A stretch of 64,000 nucleotides of DNA from Chloroflexi bacterium AL-N1 (GTDB lineage: Bacteria > Chloroflexota > Chloroflexia > Chloroflexales > Roseiflexaceae): positions 1 to 64,000 of the forward strand of contig WYDT01000018.1 in NCBI GenBank assembly GCA_013122435.1, written 5' to 3'. Below the pieces are notes generated by a model, which saw nothing but the letters and a program-made list of their open reading frames with translations, made no database searches and had not been told where the DNA came from. Of the stretch, positions 1 to 9,105 are shown piece after piece. Numbering within the stretch: the first letter of the stretch is position 1; every line of letters begins with the position of its first letter. Both the position numbers and the translations under genes were made by a program.

Positions 1-163
1 CCAAACTGGTGTATATAAGCATTTCTCTTGCAATGATACTAAAGTGGCTGGTGCCCTCATAGATGCGCTCTACATCAGCTCCTGAGATACGGAATTCGGG
101 CAAGAACCACGGAATATCTGGTGGATACACACGTTCAGGATTACCAATAGGAATGTCGTCCAT
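1..163 (-). CDS. hypothetical protein, N-terminal part, runs off the left edge
   Basis: An ATG at 161-163 on the minus strand opens a frame that stays open to the window edge (54 residues). It begins MDDIPIGNPERVYPPDIPWF and carries an acidic VERIYEGTSHFS stretch. A stop lies nine codons upstream of the ATG. AAGG directly abuts the ATG, so no well-spaced ribosome binding site is seen. The IYEGT motif recalls acyl-CoA dehydrogenases, but the rest does not let me place it. It may be a remnant, because the next gene on the same strand is broken. Confidence 0.35.
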   Translation of the reverse strand, partial: MDDIPIGNPERVYPPDIPWFLPEFRISGADVERIYEGTSHFSIIAREMLIYTSL

Positions 164-187
164 CCTTGTACAGAAAGCAGGATGACG

Positions 188-823
188 TCATGATGATTGT
201 ACTGCCGCGAATACACGCCGCCGCTCAAACGGGACAACATCTTTACTTATCAAACTGGTGCTGAGTCCATAGATGAGACTAATTATTATTATAGGCACAA
301 GATGTGACCAAAACGATGAGGGTAACATATACTGTAAAAATGGATACTGAAACCATAGATAGAAACCGCCTATGGCACTGAAATGTATACACTAGCGCCA
401 CAAAGACATGCGGGGGATACCTTGATTCAGAATTGCTGCGCCCAGCCAGTGACACATACCCATACTGACGAGACTAATGAAAAAAAGAATAGGAAAGCGT
501 GGATTTGTTTCATTCACAGCGAGCACGGACCACAAGACCGCCCAACTTAGGATCGTCCATGTACACCAAACAAGTATCGGTATTCGTGCATAAGTCGTAT
601 GCTTCCGCACATACATTCCTTGTATCAGCGCTATAATTCCCCAGATAAGGATCTGATATCTGAGTGATGCTCTAAGAAACTCCGAATTACTGACTGTGCT
701 ATGGACATCTAAGGCATTCCATACCCATAACAAAAACATCGCTTCAAAACTAAGAAAGAAACCAAGACTAAATGTTATGGTAAACATCTTGCTAAAACGG
801 TCTTGTCGTATATAGTGAGACAT
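188..823 (-). pseudogene. six-TM membrane protein interrupted by an in-frame amber codon
   Basis: The first 143 codons (392-823) encode a protein with about four hydrophobic helices and have an AAGG seven bases before the ATG. The frame meets TAG at 392-394, then continues open in the same frame for about 67 codons to a TGA at 188-190. That second part is also hydrophobic (VPIIIISLIYGL) and ends in a polar tail with ERRRVF. The simplest reading is one gene of about 211 residues with one nonsense substitution, for instance CAG to TAG. I do not recognise the family. It is the nearest same-strand gene downstream of the RHS gene, but repeat copy A separates them, so an immunity role is only a guess. 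Confidence 0.55.
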
Positions 824-860
824 TGCAGTACCTTATTTTCTAGAATAATATTATCTGAGT

Positions 861-1110
861 AGAATCAGTCACAATATCAGTTACACAGGTTTATACCCCA
901 CATGACACACACGGAATATAATGCATAGCTCATTTCGCGCACCAGAGAACGCAATCAAGACGATCTTTCCCGCTAGGCGGAAGCGGCAGATACGCATGGT
1001 GACGAGGGTGTATTTGGGCATGAGTACGCCACATAAGAGGCCTACAAGCAGATCTCAACGTTTGGTCACGGAATGCGAAGCTAGGTGGTACCTATGTAGT
1101 GGCTGAGTCT
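861..1110. repeat. direct repeat copy A of a ~245 bp element
   Basis: This non-coding stretch aligns almost without gaps to 10287-10529 in the same orientation. Shared blocks include the start AGA.TCAGTCACAA, the core ATGCATAGCTCATTTCGCGC followed by ACCAGAGAACGC, CGATCTTTCCCGCT, TACGCCACATAA and the end GGTACCTATGT..TGGCTGAGTCT. I estimate about 80 percent identity by eye. It starts just upstream of the broken membrane gene and ends about 20 bases beyond the 3' end of the RHS gene. It encodes no convincing protein. Confidence 0.8.
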
Positions 1111-1130
1111 GTATAGAAGTTGTGTTATAG

Positions 1131-4100
1131 TCATGAACCCGGACCGGATACTTTTGCATTGGTAATAGCGTCCCGAATAGCTTGTTCAACGATAGGCCAT
1201 ACAGGGTTCAGTCGCTTTTTTTTCTTTGGGATAAAGGTGATCGTGCCATCTTCGGCTACAACTTTTGTGCAGCGACTAGGATCATTCTGCGACTGCGGGA
1301 GCAGACACTCAGGTGCAATTAATTTATCATCTACCGTTCCATGATCGGTATCTAATATCCTATATTGTTCGTCTGCTTCTGGAACAAGACGCTCTTCCAG
1401 AGTAGCATTTGCCCCAGGTAACCCAACTCTTAACCCTCCTTGTTCAGAGCGGATATTAATATAGTGTCGAACATTTGTCGGCTTGGTTTCGTAGTTAACT
1501 TCTCCTCCGTCATCCATTAGAAACGGTACCATAGCGATAGAGATGAGTAGATCAATCTCCAGATTTGGAAAATCTCGCTGTAAGTTCACAGCAGCAACGT
1601 GAGCCGTTGCTGCACCACGGCTGGTACCAACCAGAATAATGGGTTCATGTCCCTCAACCAAGCATGGAACAGACCAAATGCGATCGATGATACGTTGGAG
1701 GATGGTATTGCCTCCCTCGGCGTCAGAAATGAACACAGGGCCAATATCAGGAATTCCTGCAAACGCTGCTGCCATCTGCCAGATACCAAATTCTGGATTG
1801 CCCACATTAGCAGGGTCTCCTGGCCCAAAGCCTCCAGCAATGAAAATAGCTAATTTTCCACTAGGGTCGGTCCAGGTCGTGGGCGCACTACACGCATATT
1901 GATAGGGATGCAAACTGTACGGCTGCGTATCAAACCCTTCAAACGGATCGCGACTGGTCAAGGTGCCAAGCGTCGGGTGATACCAGCGGGCGCGCAGATG
2001 CACCAGCTCGCCATCGTGTAACTCACCCGTGAAACCGAACGGGTCCACGCTCCCCGCCGTCGGTTCGCCCCACGGGTCGTAGCTCGTCGTGGACTGCATC
2101 GCACCCGCGCCATCGAGTACCGCACGGACCGATCCCACCCCATCGTGCTGGTACCAGGTGTTGGTGTCACTCATGAGCCGATCATGGCCATAGACGTGGT
2201 TGGTGCTGCCATCATTCAGCATCTGCTCTAGCGTGGTCACCATGTCCTGCGTGTAGCTGGTACTGTCGCGCCCGACCAGCACACCATCACCATTGTAGGT
2301 GTAGCTGGTGCCACCCTGTTGGGTCAGGCGCCCCAGGGCATCATAGGTATAGCTCGTGCTCCCGTCGTTGAGCAGGTTTCCGGCGTCATCATAGGTCAGC
2401 CCCACCACTTCGTTCGCGGCGTTGTAGGTCCGTCCGCCGTCGGTGCGGTTGCCCACGCGGTCGTAGCTGTAGCTGTAGCTCGTGCCGGGGATCTCAATTG
2501 CTCCCGTTAGCCGCAACAGGCCGTCGTAAGTGTAGTCAATCGTCCGCACCGTGCCACTGAGCGTTTCGGTCGCCTGGGTGCGGAACCCCAGCCGATCCAC
2601 CTCATACTGGAAGCGGGTCATGGTGCTGCCACCGACGGTCGTGTGCCGGTCGCGCAAGTGGTCAGCGTTATCATAGCTGTAACTGGTGACTGCACCATTG
2701 CCCATGACGGCCTGGTCCAGCCGTCCCAATGCGTCATAGCTGTAGTCCGCCAGGGTGGTGCTGCCCTCGGTGACGGTGTCCAATTGCCCATCCGCCAGGT
2801 AGGTGTAGTCGATCACCGTGCCGTCCGGGTAGGTTAGTTGCACACGCTCGCCTCGGGCGGTGTAGCCATAGCCCACCGTCCCCGTGTTCGGGGCAATCAC
2901 CTGCGTGACGCGGCCCAGTGGGTCGACGGTGACAGTCGTCGTACCCGTGCCATCTGTCAACGTCGTGCGGCGCCCCAGCGCGTCATACCCCATGCCAATC
3001 GCGTCCAGATTGGTGGCATCAATGCTGGTCAGCCGGTCCTGGCCGTCGTAGATCCAGGTCCGGTCATTGGCCGTGCCACGCGGGTCGTCCTGACTCACCA
3101 TCCGCCCACCCCGGTCATAGGTCCAGCCCGTGCGACGGTTCAGCCCATCAAAGGACTCGACCTGCTGGTCGGCCACATCGTAGGAGAAACGGCGGACGTG
3201 CCCATTGGCATCAATGATCGCCGTACGATTGCCCGCCCGGTCGTACTGGTAGTGCGTGGTGGTCATACAGTCGGTTGCCGTGGGGGCACACGTTGCCGTG
3301 ACGTGCTCGGTGACGGCAATACGGTGGTCCTGGAGGTCATAGGTCTGCCACGTCACCCGCCCCGCCGGGTCCACCGTCTCGATAACACGTCCGGCGCGGT
3401 CATAGCGGCTCCGGCGGATCAGATCCTGATCCGTGGGTTCGGTGGGACCGACAACGCCATCGACATAATTCACGATGGTCGCCACCGGACGCCCCAGTCC
3501 ATCCACCTGGATCAACGTGATCTGTCCATCAGGGCGCTGGGTCCAGCGCCGGGTTCCCAACCCGTCATAGCCTATCGTCGTCACCCGTCCCAGACTATCG
3601 GTGATAACGGTGGTGTGTCCCAGACGGTCATAGCCGAGCGTTGTGGTCGCACCGGTTGCATCGGTCGTCGCCACCACCTGACCCACCCCGTCATAGGTCG
3701 TGGTCGTCGTCACATTCGTCTGGGCATCCGTTGGCCCACCATCAACGTAGTTCGCGGTGGTTGTCACCACCCGCCCCACCCCGTCGTACGTCATTGCCGT
3801 GGTGATATCGGTATCGGGGACGGCAGGGTCATACACCCCATCCACGTAGTTTGCCGTGGTCTGCGTCGCCCGTCCCAGCGCATCATACATCACGGCGGTG
3901 GTGATATCGGTATCGGGGACGGCAGGGTCATACACCCCATCGACGTAATTGGTAATCGTGCGATCTACCCGTCCTAATGCATCGTATGCGGTGTGCATCC
4001 AGCGTTCCAGCGCATCCTGCTGGCCCGTCACCTGCCCGGTGGTCGCCGCATAGCTGATCGTCTGGACCAGATTCGTATCGGTGCGTGTGTGCTGGCTGGG

Positions 4101-4322
4101 GTCCAGATTCGTGGTGGTTGTCACCACCCGCCCCAGCGTGTCATACGCCGTGAGGGTGATCCGGTCGGTGATGGGCTCCGTCGCAGTGAAACTCCCATCG
4201 ACATAATTGGTAATCGTGCGATCCACCCGGCCTAGTCCATCATACTGGGTGACCTGGACCAGATCGGTAGTGGGATCGCCAGTGTGTAGGTCGCCATCAC
4301 TATAGTTCGTGATGACCCGCAC
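1131..4322 (-). CDS. RHS/YD-repeat protein, C-terminal piece with alpha/beta-hydrolase tip
   Basis: This is the 3' third of the broken RHS gene. It has many YD repeats (YDGLGR, YDALGR), two nearly identical units containing NYVDGVYDPAVPDTDI, then the RHS core around DPFGFTGELHDGELVHLRAR and a DPSGK boundary. The last ~240 residues are not RHS. They contain ILVGTSRGAATAH (nucleophile Ser codon 1620-1622), an Asp-rich SIAMVPFLMDDGG and DTDHGTVDD, which could supply Ser, Asp and His of an alpha/beta-hydrolase triad. RHS proteins commonly carry variable C-terminal toxins, so a lipase or phospholipase effector is inferred. The frame is continuous with the piece upstream apart from TAA at 4356-4358. 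The GTG at 4320-4322 is only the first available start after that stop. Confidence 0.85.
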   Translation of the reverse strand: MRVITNYSDGDLHTGDPTTDLVQVTQYDGLGRVDRTITNYVDGSFTATEPITDRITLTAYDTLGRVVTTTTNLDPSQHTRTDTNLVQTISYAATTGQVTGQQDALERWMHTAYDALGRVDRTITNYVDGVYDPAVPDTDITTAVMYDALGRATQTTANYVDGVYDPAVPDTDITTAMTYDGVGRVVTTTANYVDGGPTDAQTNVTTTTTYDGVGQVVATTDATGATTTLGYDRLGHTTVITDSLGRVTTIGYDGLGTRRWTQRPDGQITLIQVDGLGRPVATIVNYVDGVVGPTEPTDQDLIRRSRYDRAGRVIETVDPAGRVTWQTYDLQDHRIAVTEHVTATCAPTATDCMTTTHYQYDRAGNRTAIIDANGHVRRFSYDVADQQVESFDGLNRRTGWTYDRGGRMVSQDDPRGTANDRTWIYDGQDRLTSIDATNLDAIGMGYDALGRRTTLTDGTGTTTVTVDPLGRVTQVIAPNTGTVGYGYTARGERVQLTYPDGTVIDYTYLADGQLDTVTEGSTTLADYSYDALGRLDQAVMGNGAVTSYSYDNADHLRDRHTTVGGSTMTRFQYEVDRLGFRTQATETLSGTVRTIDYTYDGLLRLTGAIEIPGTSYSYSYDRVGNRTDGGRTYNAANEVVGLTYDDAGNLLNDGSTSYTYDALGRLTQQGGTSYTYNGDGVLVGRDSTSYTQDMVTTLEQMLNDGSTNHVYGHDRLMSDTNTWYQHDGVGSVRAVLDGAGAMQSTTSYDPWGEPTAGSVDPFGFTGELHDGELVHLRARWYHPTLGTLTSRDPFEGFDTQPYSLHPYQYACSAPTTWTDPSGKLAIFIAGGFGPGDPANVGNPEFGIWQMAAAFAGIPDIGPVFISDAEGGNTILQRIIDRIWSVPCLVEGHEPIILVGTSRGAATAHVAAVNLQRDFPNLEIDLLISIAMVPFLMDDGGEVNYETKPTNVRHYINIRSEQGGLRVGLPGANATLEERLVPEADEQYRILDTDHGTVDDKLIAPECLLPQSQNDPSRCTKVVAEDGTITFIPKKKKRLNPVWPIVEQAIRDAITNAKVSGPGS

Positions 4323-4355
4323 TGGGCGGTTGCCCGCATCGTATTCCGTGTGGGT

Positions 4356-6794
4356 TTAGCGCCCCAGCGGATCGCGCTGCCAGATGACATTCCCGGCCCC
4401 ATCGTAGTGTGTCACTGTCTGCACGTTGACATCGGCCATACTGCCCAGAGGCAGTTCCGGGCGATAGTTCCGCGTCACCGTCACCGGACGACTATGGGTG
4501 TCATATTCGGTAAAGGTGACTCGTTCCGTCGCCGCGTCAAAGGTCCGTGTCTGGGGATCAAACGTGCCAGTCAGGACGCCGGTTTCGGTCACCAGCACCG
4601 TGCGCCCCAGCCCGTCATAGCCATACCAGGTGGTCACATTCTGGTCTGGTGTGGCCGGGTCAAACGTTGGGGGGGAAGCTGGCAAACTGCTGCCGCCCTG
4701 CCAGCCGGGAGCGACGAACTGGCGGGTGCGCCAGGTCACCCATCCCGTCGCATCGTAGTGGGTCACATGATAGCGACCGTGTGTGTCACGGGTCCAGATC
4801 TGGCGCCCGACCGCATCATAGCCATAGCTGGTGATCAGATCTTCGTCCGGGTGCGCCGGGTCATAGACGCCATCGATATAGTTGATGATGGTCCGCGCCA
4901 CGGTGTTATCGGGGTAATACTCGGTGCGGTCGGTGCGGGCCAGAGCGGTCCCTGCACCGATAGTTGTGTCCTGACGGCGTCCCAGGGCATCATAGGTGTA
5001 GGTGGTGCGCTGGGATGTCGCGGTTCCCCAGCCCACGATCTGCTCGACGGGTAGTCGTGCCGTGTGGCTCTGGGTACCATAATGATAGCGCGTAACCACC
5101 CCGTCGGGACCTTGCTGTTCCTGGACCAGGTGATCCACAGTGTAGGTGTAGCGGGTCGTGGCTCGGAGCGGACTGGTGGTGGTGATGCCCTGGGTAATCG
5201 CCAGCACATTCTGGTTCGCATCATAGGTGCGGGTCGTGGTGACGCCGGTTGCATCGGTGGTGGCTATCAGGTTGTGGTGGGCATCATAGGTCATGGTCTG
5301 GACCTGTCCCGTTGCCGTAATACGTTGTACCGGCAATCCTTGTGGCGTAAAGGTTGTATGGGTGGCATGGCCATTGCCATCGACGACCCGTTCAGGGCTG
5401 AAGGCAGCATCGGTGGCCAGCGCCTGAACGGCCTCACCATTGTGGATATGGGCCAGTAGGGTGTTATTGGGGGCATAGCGATAGGTGTCCACCGCCTGCT
5501 GGCCATCAGTGCCCACGGTCGTGATGGTTGTGGCATCGTCGGTGTAGACAAACGTGAGGTGACGGCCATCGTGCAGGGTTTGGGCGCTAACCTTGCCGCT
5601 GGCGTCATAGGTATCATAGCTGATAGTTTCAACGACCTCTCCCAGCGCATTGGTGATAGCGGTGAGTAGATGCTGCTGGTAGGTGTAGGTGGTGGGACGG
5701 CCCATGACATCCTGCACGGTCACCAGATCCCCTGCAGTATCATAGGTGTAGGTCACCGTGCGGGTGCCATCACTGACGCTGGCAATCTGGTGCGCCTGCC
5801 AGGTGAGGGTGAGGGATCGGGTAGAGTCGGCAGTATCGGTGATAGCGGTGAGTTGCCCCGTCCCAGTGTATGTCAGATCAACCTGGCGTCCGGTAGGATC
5901 AAAGAGGTACTGCTGCTGGTCCCGCTGGGTCAGGGTATAGCCTGTCGGGGTGGCTTCCAGGGTCTGGTAGATGCCGGGGAATGCCTGATACTGCCCAGTG
6001 CCCAGATCGGTAAAGCGGAACCGATTGGTTTTCCCAGTGAATAAGATGACCCGTCCCGCTTCACCATCCGGGTCGCTGGGGAAGACCAGGCGAGCGGCAA
6101 AGGGATGCTGCCAGCCGGGACCAAGGGCACTGTGGGTCTGCGTGATGGCTTGACTGGCATAGCTGCGCGTCCAGGCCAGGGCCGGTCCCGGAGTCTCGAC
6201 CTGGAGGTCGGTCACCTGGGTCCAGAAGGTGCCGGTGCGCGTATTGACCGGATCGGCAGTATGATGTTGGGCACGGGCACAGGGGCACGCTTCGGGAATG
6301 CGGTTCTGGTCGTCTGGAAGCACACTGGCAGCGATACTTAGCACAAAGGCATCACGATAGCGATTGCCGCCGCCGGTGGCCTGAGCTGCGTGATAGGTGG
6401 GAAAGTTGGAGGACTTAGTGTACCCAGTGAGGTGAACCTGGCCGGTCTGGCCGATGGCAAGCGCCTGGGGGAGGTCATCGTGTCCGCCACCAAAGGTGGT
6501 ACTAAGCGTCATTACGGTCCCGCTCGCATCAAGGATGACCAGGAAGCCCTGATCTCGTCCGCCCGGATCACCCAGGGGCACCTGTCCAGGGAAGTCGTGC
6601 CAATCCGCCCAACCAGTAATATAGGTCTGCTGCCAGGCATCGACGGCCACCCCGGTCGCCTGGTCCGGGCCACTGCCGCCCAGATAGCTACTGAAGGTCA
6701 GCGTACGTGTTGGCAAATCCAATCTGGTCACAAACCCCTCCTCGCCATCCAGCGTACTATCGACCGCCTGAAGCAGTGGAAAGTCTGTCGACAC
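4356..6794 (-). CDS. RHS/YD-repeat protein, middle piece (last propeller blades, DUF6531-like, YD repeats)
   Basis: The frame begins inside a beta-propeller blade (STDFPLLQAVD) and carries two more blade motifs (FSSYLGGSGPDQATGVAVD and LSTTFGGGHDDLPQALAIG). Next comes a short Cys-containing linker, then a DUF6531-like stretch (DPVNTRTGTFW, LAWTRSYAS) that normally opens the RHS shell, then YD repeats. It ends at DPLGR followed by TAA (4356-4358). After the stop the same frame runs on into THTEYDAGNRPVRVITNY, so the stop is a single in-frame nonsense codon. The 5' end overlaps the upstream piece (6728-6794) in another frame because of an indel near 6817-6821. The apparent start is not a genuine one. 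Confidence 0.85.
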   Translation of the reverse strand: MSTDFPLLQAVDSTLDGEEGFVTRLDLPTRTLTFSSYLGGSGPDQATGVAVDAWQQTYITGWADWHDFPGQVPLGDPGGRDQGFLVILDASGTVMTLSTTFGGGHDDLPQALAIGQTGQVHLTGYTKSSNFPTYHAAQATGGGNRYRDAFVLSIAASVLPDDQNRIPEACPCARAQHHTADPVNTRTGTFWTQVTDLQVETPGPALAWTRSYASQAITQTHSALGPGWQHPFAARLVFPSDPDGEAGRVILFTGKTNRFRFTDLGTGQYQAFPGIYQTLEATPTGYTLTQRDQQQYLFDPTGRQVDLTYTGTGQLTAITDTADSTRSLTLTWQAHQIASVSDGTRTVTYTYDTAGDLVTVQDVMGRPTTYTYQQHLLTAITNALGEVVETISYDTYDASGKVSAQTLHDGRHLTFVYTDDATTITTVGTDGQQAVDTYRYAPNNTLLAHIHNGEAVQALATDAAFSPERVVDGNGHATHTTFTPQGLPVQRITATGQVQTMTYDAHHNLIATTDATGVTTTRTYDANQNVLAITQGITTTSPLRATTRYTYTVDHLVQEQQGPDGVVTRYHYGTQSHTARLPVEQIVGWGTATSQRTTYTYDALGRRQDTTIGAGTALARTDRTEYYPDNTVARTIINYIDGVYDPAHPDEDLITSYGYDAVGRQIWTRDTHGRYHVTHYDATGWVTWRTRQFVAPGWQGGSSLPASPPTFDPATPDQNVTTWYGYDGLGRTVLVTETGVLTGTFDPQTRTFDAATERVTFTEYDTHSRPVTVTRNYRPELPLGSMADVNVQTVTHYDGAGNVIWQRDPLGR

Positions 6795-8713
6795 CGTTGC
6801 TCCGACAAGATAGAGGCCCCCGTCTGATCAACGGTGAGGGCCGTCCCTCGATCTGTCTGGCTGCCACCCAGATAGGTGCTGTAAACCAGGGAGGCGTGAC
6901 CAACCATCTGTGGATCGATGACCGCGATCACTGCATCGGGACAGTAGTTTCCGCCGGGACAGGTCAGACCACCCGGCACATCGGTCTGGAGCGCGTCACT
7001 CGTTGTGGGGAAAGCCGTCTGTCCGGCCATGCGGCTCGTTGAGTCACTGGTCCCGCCCACCACGAGATGGCCTTGGGGATCGATGGCGATGCCAAAACCG
7101 TCATCGCTGCGACTGCCGCCGAGCAAGGTGCTGTACTGGAGCGTGGTGGCAGTGGAGTTAAGGAAGGTGACAAACAGATCGTCGACCCCGCCGTTATGTG
7201 TCTGGTCATAGGCATTGGAGGTGGTCGGAAAGGCTAGTGGTGTATTACGGGTATAGCCCGTCAGCGCGACATTGCCAGCCGGGTCAAGGGCCACCGCCCG
7301 GGCACCATCGTCCCCCTCCCCACCCAGGTAGGTGCTCCAGCGCAGGCCACTACCATCAGGCGTGAGTTGGGTGACAAAAGCGTCCCACTCATCCACATAC
7401 GTGGATTGCACCACGCCAGAGGTGGTCGGAAAGTCGTCCGAATGGGTACTCCCAACCACCGTGGCACGGCCCTGGGCGTCCACAGCGACCCCATATGCCT
7501 GCTCATCCCCAGCCCCACCGAGGTAGGTGCTGTAGATCAATGAAGCGGCCCCCGTCTGGGTCGGGTCGAGTTTGGTAATGAACGCATCGCTGCGACACAC
7601 CCCGGATGGATTGGCGCCACAGACTGGTTGGACAGCCTGGGGACTGGTCGGAAAGTCCGTACTGGATTGGGTATCGCCAGCCACATAGACCATCCCATCT
7701 ATATCTGTGGCAATCGCCCGGCCCCAGTCATCCCGACTCCCAGCCAGATAGCTCCCGTAGGTGATGGTGGGGTCAATGATTAGGGGGTGGGTCGGGTCAT
7801 ACGCACCCAGGAGAAACTGGACGGTGCGCCCATCCAACTGATAACGGACATCGACGAACTGGCGCGTGCCCGCAATGACTTGCCAAGCCACCGGTGGCTG
7901 TTCGGTGAGCGTGATGGGGGTGGTTTGGTGGGGAGCCATCGGCAGGGTAATGCGGAGACTGCCCGTATCATCAATGCGAAGATTGGTGGCTCCCTGATAC
8001 CGCCAGCGGATCTGGTGGGGGTCTTGATGAGGAGCGACGGTGTAGGTGCTCTTGATCAGGCCATCCGTCCCGTCAAAGCGCAGATCAATACCCGCATAGA
8101 GATCGGTATAGACTACGGCGGCAGTGGGCTGGAGGTCGGTGTGCCAGGCGGCACGGTCGGAGCCAGTGAGATAATGCACCTGACTGGGAAGGGGTTCAAC
8201 CCCCTGGATCGTCGGGTGGGGGTGTGCGCCGTCCCAGCGCAAGCGGAGGACCGCCTGCATGGCATCAGCAGGCAGGTCAGGCCGCCGCGCACGAACATCA
8301 GTAGTGGTGTCGGGGAGCGGGAGGGCCATGACGACCGTCTGTGGTGTAAAGAAGAGCGTACCGACGGGCGTATGGGCCAGAAAGCGGACCTGGGGATGGT
8401 TCTGGCCATGGTTGGGCACCATGGCCAGTGGGGGCGCTCCAGTGGTCAGAGCCGGGGATGGCTGAGTCGTGGAGTCGGTGGAACTGCCAGACCCCTGCTG
8501 GAGGGCCTGGGCCGGGTGACTGATCGGCTGTGGGTGTGGTTGCGGTGGCAGGGGTGCCGTTGGGGGACGTGGCGGTCCTTGCGGGTGGGTGGTCGCGGGT
8601 GCCACGCGGGTTGCCGCAGGCGGTGGTGCAGGTGGCACCGGGGGCACGACAACGGTGAGGAGACTGAGGACGAGGAACACCAGGAGGAAATGCATACGGG
8701 GGAAGAGCAGCAT
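6728..8713 (-). CDS. RHS/SBBP secreted protein, N-terminal piece with signal peptide and propeller
   Basis: This is the 5' part of a ~7.6 kb gene (1131-8713, about 2,520 codons). ATG at 8711-8713 is chosen because AAAGGA lies nine bases upstream. The hydrophobic core FLLVFLVLSLLTVVV follows as a signal peptide, then a Pro/Ala/Thr-rich linker. After a conserved region come five SBBP blades, for example YSTYLGGAGDEQAYGVAVD and YSTLLGGSRSDDGFGIAID. With the two blades in the next frame this makes seven, a full propeller. After ALTVDQTGA the frame is lost. The +1 phase reads LYLVGATVSTDFP, exactly the expected blade continuation, so one base is missing at the C5 run 6817-6821. The region looks GC-richer than the window average. 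Confidence 0.85.
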   Translation of the reverse strand: MLLFPRMHFLLVFLVLSLLTVVVPPVPPAPPPAATRVAPATTHPQGPPRPPTAPLPPQPHPQPISHPAQALQQGSGSSTDSTTQPSPALTTGAPPLAMVPNHGQNHPQVRFLAHTPVGTLFFTPQTVVMALPLPDTTTDVRARRPDLPADAMQAVLRLRWDGAHPHPTIQGVEPLPSQVHYLTGSDRAAWHTDLQPTAAVVYTDLYAGIDLRFDGTDGLIKSTYTVAPHQDPHQIRWRYQGATNLRIDDTGSLRITLPMAPHQTTPITLTEQPPVAWQVIAGTRQFVDVRYQLDGRTVQFLLGAYDPTHPLIIDPTITYGSYLAGSRDDWGRAIATDIDGMVYVAGDTQSSTDFPTSPQAVQPVCGANPSGVCRSDAFITKLDPTQTGAASLIYSTYLGGAGDEQAYGVAVDAQGRATVVGSTHSDDFPTTSGVVQSTYVDEWDAFVTQLTPDGSGLRWSTYLGGEGDDGARAVALDPAGNVALTGYTRNTPLAFPTTSNAYDQTHNGGVDDLFVTFLNSTATTLQYSTLLGGSRSDDGFGIAIDPQGHLVVGGTSDSTSRMAGQTAFPTTSDALQTDVPGGLTCPGGNYCPDAVIAVIDPQMVGHASLVYSTYLGGSQTDRGTALTVDQTGASILSEQRCRQTFHCFRRSIVRWMARRGL

Positions 8714-8775
8714 AGAACGTGATCCTTTCCAGACCAGCGTGTGGGCCAGTCGACCGTCCACGGGTCAGTGGCCGG

Positions 8776-9068
8776 GTCCGGTACCACACCGGAGCCAGCA
8801 TGAGTATAGCAGGCTGAGTGCCGTGCCGGAAGCGGCAGAACGTCCAGAAGGGGCTACACCGATAGAGGAGTTCTCGATCAGGACTGGCGTACGGGGACCA
8901 GGGACCAACCGCGACGGCGTGGCGGACATTCTTGTGGGCAGTCATCATACCATGGGGGTCTGGAAAACGCTCCTTTTTCGGACGATCAGCGACGGTGCAC
9001 ACGCGGTACAGTTCTCGCGGTGATCTGAGTCCAGAAACGCGGTACGGAAAACAACGTCCACAAAGTGC
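8776..9068. other. divergent intergenic region between RHS and recombinase
   Basis: About 390 bases separate the start of the RHS gene (8713, minus) from the recombinase ATG (9106, plus). I see no convincing gene here. The region must hold the RHS promoter on the minus strand, and a clear -35/-10 pair is visible only for the recombinase (next feature). Recombination sites for the serine recombinase would be expected here, but I could not define a res-like inverted repeat with confidence. Confidence 0.4.
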
Positions 9069-9098
9069 TTGCATACATGGGTTTTTGTACGGTAGTAT
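9069..9098 (+). promoter_or_regulatory. sigma-70-like promoter of the recombinase, possibly leaderless
   Basis: TTGCAT (9069-9074) and TAGTAT (9093-9098) are separated by 18 bases. Only seven bases lie between the -10 box and the ATG at 9106, so transcription would start at or next to the start codon and no Shine-Dalgarno would be carried. The -10 sits within GTACGGTAGTATAGGTAC (9087-9104), whose ends are GTAC half-sites, so the recombinase could bind here and autoregulate. That last point is inference. Confidence 0.45.
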
Positions 9099-9105
9099 AG
9101 GTACC

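Noticed and set aside
2838..3977. 379-codon plus-strand open frame opposite the RHS gene
   Set aside because: It is a shadow of the GC-rich YD repeats in another frame; it has no domain, start site or codon bias of its own.
4350..5054. Long plus-strand open frames opposite the RHS gene (4350-5054, 5670-6044, 7787-8722)
   Set aside because: Shadow frames of the repeated RHS/SBBP sequence.
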